In this document: one piece after another, positions 1 to 6,275 of the stretch
Layout of the letters: each line of letters starts with the position of its first letter
How positions within the stretch are numbered: position 1 is the stretch's first letter
NCBI GenBank assembly: GCA_024709185.1
Contig: JANJXE010000263.1
Span: 1 to 6,522 of the forward strand
From: Paludibacter sp.
GTDB taxonomy: Bacteria > Bacteroidota > Bacteroidia > Bacteroidales > Paludibacteraceae
Length of the DNA: 6,522 nt
Direction: 5' to 3'
Translations under genes and position numbers: made by a program
Notes under the pieces: generated by a model
The model's input: only the letters and a program-made list of their open reading frames with translations
What the model was told of the DNA's origin: nothing
The model's database searches: none

Positions 1-817
1 AAATGGAGGCATCGGGCAGTACTTCTTTGGTATAAAAATAAGGAGTTCCGGCAGTAATCACACCTATTTTTTTGCCCCTTAACTCCAGTTTGTTGATGTC
101 GAAATCGTTGCAGTCTTCTGCCAGGCGCTTCATATGCGCCGGGAAATCGTTGAAGCATTTTACCAGCTTTGGATGTTGCGAGCCTTTGGCATTCATCATC
201 ATGGTGGTCATAATCACCTTGCTGAAGCTCACAGGGTATTTGTTCCGGCATTTTACTTCGTAGGTCTGGCTTTCGTCGATAGCAACCCCGCTTGGAGTTT
301 TGCAAATTACCGAAGTAATTTTCAGGATAACCGGGGTAGTGTATTCTTCGCTTATTTCAAAAGCTTTAATCATCAGGTCTTTGGCTTCCTGACTATCGGC
401 CGGCTCCAGCACCGGAATATTGAACATATTTCCATAATGACGAACATCGTTGTAGTCATCACCCGCAATACGGCCCACATCATCGCCAACCACCAATACC
501 AGTCCACCGTTGATCTGACTGCCGGCAGCACCACCCAGGGCATCGGCAGCCACATGCAAACCAACTGTTTTCATCACTGCAAAACTACGGTAACCGGCAA
601 AAGAAGCACCGATAGCTACTTCCAGACCTACTTTCTCATTGGTGGACCATTCGCAATAAATATCCGGGTAATGATGCTTGGTGTAATCCATTACTTCGGT
701 CGAGGGAGTACCCGGGAAACCGGAAGCAACTTACACGCCTGCTTCAAAAGCGCCTCGGGCAACTGCCTCATTACCATTCATCATTTTCAGAGTGGTAATC
801 GTATTTTCTTTCTTCAT
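1..817 (-). pseudogene. iorA: IorA-like 2-oxoacid (indolepyruvate-type) ferredoxin oxidoreductase alpha subunit, 3' end outside window, in-frame stop at codon 29
   Basis: Reading from ATG at 817 gives 272 visible codons in one frame, broken only by TAA at 733-731. The product resembles the N-terminal half of IorA, the thiamine-diphosphate subunit that oxidatively decarboxylates aryl- or 2-oxoacids and reduces ferredoxin in the cytoplasm. Visible family signatures are NGNEAVARGAFEAGV (residues 14-28), GFPGTPSTE (33-41), EWSTNEKVGLEVAIGASFAG (56-75, with Glu61 the likely cofactor-activating glutamate), MKTVGLHVAAD (82-92) and PVLEPADSQEAKD (135-147). The stop replaces a codon expected to be Lys or Arg; AAA to TAA is a single change. 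Restart at Met43 (691) would lose the GxPGTPST motif. TAA ends four other genes here, so it is not a reassigned codon. The usual IorA motif after the Asp-Asp pair (GMHSSQNEQD type) is replaced by GRIAGDDYND (115-124), so substrate specificity is uncertain. Family call is firm; whether it is a true pseudogene or a base error is not. Confidence 0.85.
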
Positions 818-846
818 GATAAAAATGACACCTATCGTTGATGTAT

Positions 847-870
847 ATTTTGTTCAAAATTATGATAATT
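847..870. promoter_or_regulatory. two abutting AT-rich palindromes at the predicted iorA transcription start
   Basis: ATTTTG-TT-CAAAAT (847-860) and AATTAT-G-ATAATT (858-870) overlap by three bases and cover the predicted start site and first part of the leader. Their position would suit an operator or a small leader hairpin. Such AT-rich palindromes arise easily by chance, so this is a weak call. Confidence 0.3.
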
Positions 871-875
871 CGGCG

Positions 876-906
876 CAAAAATACTGCTTTTTTGTAACAT
901 TCCAAA
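876..906 (-). promoter_or_regulatory. Bacteroidota-type promoter for the iorA-like gene
   Basis: On the minus strand TTTG (906-903) is followed after exactly 19 nt by TATTTTTG (883-876), which matches the Bacteroidota sigma consensus TTTG / TAnnTTTG with normal spacing. It lies downstream of the preceding operon's terminator and about 60 bases before the iorA-like ATG, so transcription would start near 869-870 and leave a leader of about 50 nt. The match is seen directly; activity is inferred. Confidence 0.8.
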
Positions 907-940
907 ATCAAAATGCGAAATTAAGAGTTAAATTGAAAGA

Positions 941-981
941 TATAAACAAAACGCCCGGTTAATCTTTCGATAAACCGGGCG
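941..981 (-). terminator. intrinsic terminator of the Qmo-like operon
   Basis: On the minus strand a 9-bp GC-rich stem, CGCCCGGTT (981-973) paired with AACCGGGCG (960-952), encloses a 12-nt loop and is followed by a T-rich stretch TTTTGTTTATA. It sits 23 bases after the stop of the qmoC-like gene and before the iorA promoter, so it separates the two transcription units. Confidence 0.88.
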
Positions 982-1004
982 GCTTTACTTTATCTGTGTT
1001 AAAC

Positions 1005-2048
1005 TCAATCTTTCAATTTCGCAAAATACAATGCAAACGACCGATACAAAAAGTGTGTCCATTTTCCGAAGGGTACAATCAGTAGCGCCCATTGTGCCAA
1101 CACCGTGAAATGTACAATGTACAGCCATTTGTTACTTTCCAGCCAGTCGAAATCGATAAACAGGCGTACCACAAAGGCGGTGAAGCCCATCAGGAACAGC
1201 CAGATTACGAAGAACCAGTCGGAGGGTTGCGAATGTTTGTTTACTTCGCGGTTCTTTTTCATACGACCCGATACGAAATCGATGGTGACAACAAATACCA
1301 CGGTGCTCACAACATAGCCGAACACGTGTACCAATAACGAAGTGGTGGAGAACCAGTCGAGAAACACGGTGGTGAACAACAGCGCGAGGTAACCAAATAC
1401 CAGTATCAGGTGCTCAAACCAGCGTTTCTGGTTGTCGTCGCAGCCCAGGGCGCGTTTCTGGGTAAACATATGAACGAACAGTTCGCCCATACTTCTCATG
1501 TATTTCTTGAAAGGTACTTTCACACCGGGTTTCAGGATGGTGAAATTCCACATCCGGATAATATTCGGGAGTAAAATGACCATTCCGATGGTTCCGATGG
1601 CTATCATTTCGAACTGATGCCCTACGTGAAGCAGGGTTTCGAGTTCGAAGCCAACCGACATCGCAAAAGCCATTACTCCAACAAACACCAGAATAAATGC
1701 GGCAATACTTACCGGTAGCGATTTATACAGCAGTCCCGAGAGTCCGGTCCAGTCGTATTTCGCGGTCAGGTAGCGGCGCAGCGACATCATTAGCTCACCC
1801 GGGTTGGCTTCCTGCGGACAGTAAGTAGTACACTCGCCACAGTAATAACATTCCCAGGGTTTGAGCGAGGCTTGAATTTCCTCTTCCAGACCCAGCGCAC
1901 TCAGGCGAACCATTTCGCGGGGAAACGAATTTTCGGTAGTCGATAGTGAACACACTGCTGTGCAGTTGCCGCAATTGTAGCAGGCGTTGAAATTGACAGA
2001 ACCGTATTTTTGCAGTTCGTTGCCAAAAGCAGGATTTATCGTTGCCAT
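1005..2048 (-). CDS. qmoC: QmoC-like subunit: ferredoxin domain fused to b-type cytochrome membrane domain
   Basis: This 347-residue protein joins an HdrC-like iron-sulfur domain to a membrane cytochrome b of the HdrE/NarI type, the layout of QmoC. Two [4Fe-4S] motifs are visible: Cys23-x2-Cys26-x2-Cys29-x3-Cys33 (followed by Ser, not the usual Pro) and Cys67-x2-Cys70-x2-Cys73-x3-Cys77-Pro. About six membrane spans follow, near residues 112-132, 146-165, 212-231, 237-257, 278-297 and 308-327. Candidate heme-ligand histidines are 141/144, 193, 213, 241, 313 and 332; FEHLILVFGY and the IVHF...GKWTH pair resemble NarI-type ligand positions. No CCG (HdrB) domain is present, so it should only carry electrons between the quinone pool and the cytoplasmic HdrA-like subunits. 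Its ATG overlaps the TAA of the upstream small gene by one base (TAATG), suggesting translational coupling. It is the last gene before the terminator. Confidence 0.88.
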   Translation of the reverse strand: MATINPAFGNELQKYGSVNFNACYNCGNCTAVCSLSTTENSFPREMVRLSALGLEEEIQASLKPWECYYCGECTTYCPQEANPGELMMSLRRYLTAKYDWTGLSGLLYKSLPVSIAAFILVFVGVMAFAMSVGFELETLLHVGHQFEMIAIGTIGMVILLPNIIRMWNFTILKPGVKVPFKKYMRSMGELFVHMFTQKRALGCDDNQKRWFEHLILVFGYLALLFTTVFLDWFSTTSLLVHVFGYVVSTVVFVVTIDFVSGRMKKNREVNKHSQPSDWFFVIWLFLMGFTAFVVRLFIDFDWLESNKWLYIVHFTVLAQWALLIVPFGKWTHFLYRSFALYFAKLKD

Positions 2049-2329
2049 TACTTATTCAGTTTGTAGGTGAAATACTCATCCATATCATCTATATCTCCTA
2101 CAAGCACTTGTCCGTATTTGACAAGTGAGCTCAGGTTGTACATTACCTCGTGCGAGGGCATTTCCAGTTTTTCAGACAGCTGCTTCACCGTCAGTTCGCC
2201 GTCCTTCAGCGCTTCGGTAATTTTTTTCTTCTGCTGGTTGAATTCTTTTAGTCGTTCTTTGGCCTGCTCGGGGATTCCTCCCAACTTTTCGCGCAGGTAT
2301 TTAGCAGTTTTTCCTTTTTCTACTTCCAT
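2048..2329 (-). CDS. small winged-helix-like protein embedded in the operon
   Basis: This 93-residue, Lys/Glu-rich protein is not assigned to a named family. Residues 1-35 look like a charged amphipathic helical lead. Residues 36-91 have the pattern of a winged helix-turn-helix: helix (ITEALKDG), first HTH helix (TVKQLSEKLEM, 47-57), recognition-type helix (SHEVMYNLSSLVKYG, 59-73) and a beta-wing (QVLVGDIDDMDEYFTYKL). It resembles the DNA-binding part of ArsR/MarR-like regulators, but has no cysteine and no visible ligand domain. It lies 22 bases after the qmoB-like stop and overlaps the qmoC-like start by one base, so it is co-expressed with them. It could be a redox-complex accessory or assembly protein, or a local regulator; the sequence alone does not decide. 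Confidence 0.8.
   Translation of the reverse strand: MEVEKGKTAKYLREKLGGIPEQAKERLKEFNQQKKKITEALKDGELTVKQLSEKLEMPSHEVMYNLSSLVKYGQVLVGDIDDMDEYFTYKLNK
2105..2127. repeat. 8-bp perfect inverted repeat inside the winged-helix gene
   Basis: CACTTGTC (2105-2112) and GACAAGTG (2120-2127) form a perfect 8-bp inverted repeat around a 7-nt spacer, inside codons 68-75 of the small winged-helix gene. It has operator-like geometry, but it may be a by-product of codon choice. No poly-T follows on either strand, so it is not a terminator. Confidence 0.4.
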
Positions 2330-2351
2330 GTTTTTTCAGTTTTAAAAGTAA

Positions 2352-4283
2352 TCAGGCCAATGCATCAATCATACTCATAATTTCGGCACTCGAACAAGCA
2401 ATCAGATCGATGGCGTCGGGTTCGCATACCGGAGTACACATACCGCAACCCTTGCAAACCGAGTTGTTGATTTGAGCGATTGTGCGGCCGTCTTTTTCGG
2501 TTTTCAATATTGCGTCGAACGGACAAGCTTCTTCGCAGGCACCACACCAGGTACATTTGTCATCGTTGATGACAGCAATCAGCGGCTCTGTTTCGAGCTC
2601 ACCCTTGCTCACAATCGAAAATGACTTGGTAGAAGCCGAAAGTGCTGAGTTTACCGATTCGGCAATATTCTTGGGTCCCTGGCAGGCTCCGGCTATGGTC
2701 ACCCCATCAATTACTGTTTCTACCGGGCGAAGTTTCATATGCACTTCGTTGAAGAACTGATCGCGGCCTTTGGGCAGTTTAAATAACGATCCAACTTTGT
2801 TATCAGCACGGGGCACCATTCCTGTAACCAGTACCACCAGGTCGGCAGCAACTTCCAGCTCTTCACCTGCAGTCAGAATATCGTTGATTTTTACGATGGT
2901 CTTGTCGCCTTTTGGAGTCACCGTCGGTGGTCCGTCTTCGTACGATTGAAGGTAGATGTCTCCGTTGCGCAACGAATCGGCATACAACAATTCCTGTTTT
3001 CCGTAGGTGCGCAATCCACGGTTGAAATGGAAGTTGTTTATTTTTCCGAATTTCTCTTTAGCGGTGACAGCGGCATGTATGGTCGATGTACAGCAATTAC
3101 GCGAGCAATAGGTGTTTCCGCCTTCTTCCTGGCGACTTCCCACGCAGTAGATATAGGCAATGTTGTGCACTTCTTTTCCTTTGTGTATCAGCTTTCCTTC
3201 CTGTGTGTCGATCATGCGCTTAAACTGCGGCAGGGTAATCACATTGTCGGAAGTAGCATAACCAAATTCACCATAAGCAGGTGTGTAGGAATCGAAGCCG
3301 GTAGCCATCAGCACTGATCCTACATTGAAAGTCAGCTCCTCAGCCTGTTCGGATAAATCAATTGAGCTGCACACTTTCTCGCATTCTCCACAGCGTGTAC
3401 AGGACTTCATATCGATGACCGGTGTCTGAGGATATTCGCTTGGATAATTTTTGTAAATAGCCTTGCGGTTGCTCAGGCGGAAGTTAAATTCATCGGGCAC
3501 TTCTACGGGGCATACTTCTATAGCTCGTTTTAAATCTTCAGGATGACAATTTCCTTTGATATAACGGGGAGACTTACGCACTGTCAGTTCGATATTCCCA
3601 ACCGAACCTTTGTTTCCAATCAGTTCGCTGTTGGTCAGGATGGTGATGTTGTCGCGTTTAAGCAACTCGTTGTACAGGCGGGTGGTCATTTCCTTGCCCG
3701 TTTCGGTCGTTGTCGAAAGGGTATCCCATTGGGCCACACGTCCTCCTACAAAAGGTTCGCGTTCGATAAGCAGCACTTCGCAGTCTTTATCGGCAAGCGA
3801 CAGGGCAGCTTTCATTCCTGCCACACCAGCACCCACCACAGCCACTCGTTTCTCGGCTTTAATCTTAGGTGCTACCTGTGCTTCTGCATAATGTGCTTTT
3901 GCGATGGCTGCTTTTACCAGATGAATCGCCTTTTCGGTAGCACCCATCTTATTGTCGGAATGCGCCCACGAAGCCTGTTCGCGGATATTGGCGTGAACGT
4001 AGGTATATTTGTTCAAATCGGCCCGTTCGGAAACGTTTCGGAAAGTGGTAAGGTGGAGTTTCGGTGAGCAAGAAGCCACTACAACGCCATCCAGGTTATG
4101 CTCTTTAATATCTTCCACCATATCGCGCTGGTTCGAATCGGAACAGGCAAACATGGTCGTTTTCGATAAAAACACGATTTCATCTCCCGAAACGGCTTCG
4201 CGTACTTTCTCCACGTCCACATAGTCGGAGATATTTCCTCCGCAATGGCATATATATACGCCTATTTTCTTTTTGTCTTTCAT
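2352..4283 (-). CDS. qmoB: QmoB/HdrA-like FAD and iron-sulfur oxidoreductase
   Basis: This 643-residue protein follows the full HdrA plan. The HdrA N-terminal domain has CHCGGNI (Cys12, Cys14), Cys47, ASCSP (Cys72) and NIREQASW (99-106). A thioredoxin-reductase-like FAD domain begins at GAGVAGMKAA (151-160). A cluster site shows Cys380-x12-Cys393-x3-Cys397-Cys398, the HdrA pattern. A C-terminal two-cluster ferredoxin has Cys577/580/583/587 and Cys610/613/616/620. Of the two inserted ferredoxin motifs, the second is intact (Cys295/298/301/305), but the first keeps only Cys246 and Cys258, so that cluster is probably lost. No MvhD domain is fused at the C-terminus, unlike the roughly 750-residue QmoB proteins; a separate MvhD-like gene lies upstream. 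The start overlaps the previous stop (ATGA). It is probably a cytoplasmic electron-transfer subunit exchanging electrons with the QmoC-like membrane subunit; its partner substrate is unknown. HdrA of another complex type is the main alternative. Confidence 0.88.
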   Translation of the reverse strand: MKDKKKIGVYICHCGGNISDYVDVEKVREAVSGDEIVFLSKTTMFACSDSNQRDMVEDIKEHNLDGVVVASCSPKLHLTTFRNVSERADLNKYTYVHANIREQASWAHSDNKMGATEKAIHLVKAAIAKAHYAEAQVAPKIKAEKRVAVVGAGVAGMKAALSLADKDCEVLLIEREPFVGGRVAQWDTLSTTTETGKEMTTRLYNELLKRDNITILTNSELIGNKGSVGNIELTVRKSPRYIKGNCHPEDLKRAIEVCPVEVPDEFNFRLSNRKAIYKNYPSEYPQTPVIDMKSCTRCGECEKVCSSIDLSEQAEELTFNVGSVLMATGFDSYTPAYGEFGYATSDNVITLPQFKRMIDTQEGKLIHKGKEVHNIAYIYCVGSRQEEGGNTYCSRNCCTSTIHAAVTAKEKFGKINNFHFNRGLRTYGKQELLYADSLRNGDIYLQSYEDGPPTVTPKGDKTIVKINDILTAGEELEVAADLVVLVTGMVPRADNKVGSLFKLPKGRDQFFNEVHMKLRPVETVIDGVTIAGACQGPKNIAESVNSALSASTKSFSIVSKGELETEPLIAVINDDKCTWCGACEEACPFDAILKTEKDGRTIAQINNSVCKGCGMCTPVCEPDAIDLIACSSAEIMSMIDALA

Positions 4284-5581
4284 ACGTGTTGAATTAAGTA
4301 ACTGATTGCTTCTGAGGAGGCTGAGCCTGCCGAGAGAATTGAATCGGGAATGTCCATCGGACCGGTTGCGGTACCAGCCACGAAAACGCCATCGATACTG
4401 GTTTTTGAAGGATTGGCCAGCGGATCGCTTTGTTTTACGAAATTGAACTGGTCCATGTACAAAGTTTCACCTTCGAACAATCCATCTATTCCTTTTGGAG
4501 GCACCACGCCGGTTGAAAGTACTACCATATCGTGATCGGCTTCCATTAGTTTACCGGTATTAATATCTTCGTAACGCAGTGTTAAGTTACCATTTTCCTT
4601 TTCGGTAATACGACCAATTTTTCCTTTTACGAAATTCACACCCATACCTTTGGCCTGTTGGTAGAATTCTTCGAATCCTTTACCAAACGAACGTATGTTG
4701 ATGTAGTAAATGGTAACGTCGGCCATTGGCAGTGCGCCCATCAGGAGTTGTGCCTGCTTAATGGAATACATACAGCAGATCTGTGAACAAATCGGGTTGC
4801 CTACAGTCGCATCGCGTGAACCGGCACATAGCACATAGGCTAGTTTATCGGGCATTTTGCCATCGCCCGGACGAAGAATAGTGTTGAAGGGGCGGGTAGG
4901 GGCGAGTTGGCGTTCCATTTGCATGGCGGTGAGTACGTTTTTAAATGTGCCATAGCCATATCTCGGCATCTTTTTAGGATCGATGAGGTCGAAGCCGGTA
5001 GCCAGAATCACAGTACGAACATGCAAATTCATGGTTTCGGGCACCATGGTAAAGTCGATACAATTGGTAGGGCATACTTTTTCACAGGCACCACAGAGGG
5101 TACAGTTATCAATATCGATGGCAGCCGCTTTCGGACTGGCGATGCTGAAAGGGATAAAAGCAGCCTTGCGACCCACGAGTCCATACTGATACTCATCGCT
5201 CACACTTACCGGGCAGGCCTGTTCGCAGAGCTGACACGAAGTACAATCGGCCACATGCACATATCTTGGTTTTTTCGTTACTTTCGCTACAAATTCGGTA
5301 TCGCTCACCTTACGTATATTTCCCACTTCCGTTCCCGTGAAGATGGTAATATTCGGATGGCGCGATATCTCGGAGATTTTCGGAGTAGTGATACAGGCCG
5401 AGCAGTCGAGGGTAGGGAATACCTTGCTGAGCATGATCATTTTACCACCCACCGATAAATCTTTTTCCACGAGCAGCACTTTGAAACCTGTAACGGCCAG
5501 GTTGAGAGCAGCCTCTCCACCCGCAATGCCGCCACCGATGACCAGCGCGTCGTAGGTAATATTTTTTATCGTGTTTTCCAT
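4280..5581 (-). CDS. qmoA: QmoA-like (short HdrA) FAD and iron-sulfur oxidoreductase
   Basis: At 433 residues this is a short HdrA relative of QmoA size, lacking both the HdrA N-terminal domain and the C-terminal ferredoxin. The FAD-binding motif GGGIAGGEAA lies at 16-25, with E-K-D at the end of the Rossmann beta-alpha-beta unit (39-41). The signature KVFPTLDCSACITTPK (53-68, Cys60 and Cys63) is typical of QmoA and HdrA. Two complete [4Fe-4S] motifs follow: Cys113/116/119/123-Pro and Cys160/163/166/170-Pro. The HdrA-type cluster Cys252-x12-Cys265-x3-Cys269-Cys270 is present, and the second FAD-domain motif VVLSTGVVP is at 353-361. Its ATG directly follows the TAA of the MvhD-like gene, and its TGA overlaps the ATG of the qmoB-like gene (ATGA), which implies coupled translation and a 1:1 complex. 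A second HdrA paralog beside it is characteristic of Qmo. Confidence 0.9.
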   Translation of the reverse strand: MENTIKNITYDALVIGGGIAGGEAALNLAVTGFKVLLVEKDLSVGGKMIMLSKVFPTLDCSACITTPKISEISRHPNITIFTGTEVGNIRKVSDTEFVAKVTKKPRYVHVADCTSCQLCEQACPVSVSDEYQYGLVGRKAAFIPFSIASPKAAAIDIDNCTLCGACEKVCPTNCIDFTMVPETMNLHVRTVILATGFDLIDPKKMPRYGYGTFKNVLTAMQMERQLAPTRPFNTILRPGDGKMPDKLAYVLCAGSRDATVGNPICSQICCMYSIKQAQLLMGALPMADVTIYYINIRSFGKGFEEFYQQAKGMGVNFVKGKIGRITEKENGNLTLRYEDINTGKLMEADHDMVVLSTGVVPPKGIDGLFEGETLYMDQFNFVKQSDPLANPSKTSIDGVFVAGTATGPMDIPDSILSAGSASSEAISYLIQHV

Positions 5582-5989
5582 TTAATTATGCAGTGTTTTA
5601 AGTAAATACTCATTAAAGCTTTTTACCTGTTTTACAAAGGAAGCACTACACACCGAACAGATAGCAGCCATGCGCAGGCGGGCCGGATCCAGTTCTTTTT
5701 CTTTCATCAGATTGTGTGTTTTCGAGACCAGATTACCGGTTTTTTCGGTACACGACTCTCCATATACACAGTCGCTACCATCGGCTGCAATGAAAACGCC
5801 GTCGAAGCCTTTTTCGTAGGCATATAAAATCCAGCTGGGTTTGATGGCGCTGGAGCAGGGTACAGAGATGGTATAGACGGTTGGAGGATAATGTAATTTC
5901 AGAAGTCCTGCCATATCAATGGCAGGATCTGAAATTTTTTCGGTGGAAAATACCAGGATTTTCGCACTTTTTTTATTGAATTCGCCCAT
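5582..5989 (-). CDS. MvhD/FlpD-like protein (hydrogenase iron-sulfur delta-subunit family), divergent cysteines
   Basis: This 135-residue protein resembles MvhD/FlpD, the small [2Fe-2S] protein that hands electrons to HdrA and occurs as a C-terminal domain in QmoB. Recognisable parts are DMAGLLKLHYPPTVYTISVPC (25-45), ILYAYEKGFDGVFIAADG (54-71), DCVYG (73-77) and a GN pair (85-86). The family's N-terminal cysteine cluster before DxAG is missing (STEKISDPAIDMAG), and the first Cys of the usual GC..GDC motif is Ala/Asp. Remaining cysteines are 45, 74, 80, 111 and 114; the C-x2-C at 111-114 is unlike the usual family tail. It may therefore bind a differently ligated cluster or none. It starts 8 bases after tusA and abuts qmoA. 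It plausibly restores the domain absent from the qmoB-like product. Confidence 0.78.
   Translation of the reverse strand: MGEFNKKSAKILVFSTEKISDPAIDMAGLLKLHYPPTVYTISVPCSSAIKPSWILYAYEKGFDGVFIAADGSDCVYGESCTEKTGNLVSKTHNLMKEKELDPARLRMAAICSVCSASFVKQVKSFNEYLLKTLHN
5895..5936. repeat. long near-perfect hairpin within the MvhD-like coding sequence
   Basis: AATTTCAGA (5895-5903), a 2-nt bulge AG, then TCCTGCCAT (5906-5914) pair with ATGGCAGGA (5919-5927) and TCTGAAATT (5928-5936) around a 4-nt loop. This gives an 18-bp stem inside codons 18-32. On the plus strand the stem runs into a T tract (T run through 5940), which looks like an intrinsic terminator for antisense transcription; in the operon mRNA it would be a strong structure near the 5' end of the gene. 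Confidence 0.75.
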
Positions 5990-5997
5990 GGCAAAAC

Positions 5998-6255
5998 TTA
6001 TTTCTTCCGAAGATAAATTTTGAAATAGCCATTCTCTTCAATAGTTCCAAGGAATTCATGTCCCTGCTTGGTACACCATTTCGGAATATCAACCTTAGTT
6101 CCTTCGTCGGCCGAAAGCACTTCCATTACTTCGTTTACACCTACGCCTCCAATGGCTTTCTTTGCTTCGAGAAGCGGACCCGGACATGCTGTCCCACGTG
6201 CGTCAACTGATTTTGCTACTGCTAATGCAGTTAGTTCTTCCTGTGTCATAATCAT
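5998..6255 (-). CDS. tusA: TusA-family sulfur carrier protein
   Basis: This 85-residue protein is the size of TusA, which carries sulfane sulfur as a persulfide on one cysteine. The family signature is clear: DARGTACPGPLLEAKKAI (residues 18-35), with active Cys24 in the C-P-x-P motif at the start of the first helix. The second half has a Cys61 in PKWCTKQGHEFLG (58-70), common in TusA proteins linked to sulfur dissimilation, and a final beta strand YFKIYLR. Met1 (6255) and Met3 (6249) are both possible starts; neither has a Shine-Dalgarno, as expected for Bacteroidota. It follows the DsrE2-type gene by 20 bases and precedes the MvhD-like gene by 8. Placement with DsrE2 and HdrA-like genes suggests sulfur trafficking rather than tRNA thiolation, but this is inferred. 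Confidence 0.93.
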   Translation of the reverse strand: MIMTQEELTALAVAKSVDARGTACPGPLLEAKKAIGGVGVNEVMEVLSADEGTKVDIPKWCTKQGHEFLGTIEENGYFKIYLRKK

Positions 6256-6275
6256 TTATAATTTATTGTTAATCA

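Noticed and set aside
731..733. Recoding or alternative genetic code at the internal TAA
   Set aside because: TAA ends four other genes in the window and TGA ends three; TAA is not used for selenocysteine or pyrrolysine, and no recoding signal is apparent.
134..841. 235-codon open frame on the plus strand opposite the iorA-like gene
   Set aside because: It mirrors the coding constraint of the iorA-like frame, encodes a His/Phe-rich low-complexity product with no recognisable motif, and has no promoter or partner on that strand.
3543..4067. 174-codon plus-strand frame opposite the qmoB-like gene
   Set aside because: Antisense shadow: the minus-strand frame has complete HdrA motifs throughout, and the plus-strand product shows no domain logic.
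4907..5458. 183-codon plus-strand frame opposite the qmoA-like gene
   Set aside because: Antisense shadow of a region with clear FAD and [4Fe-4S] motifs on the minus strand.
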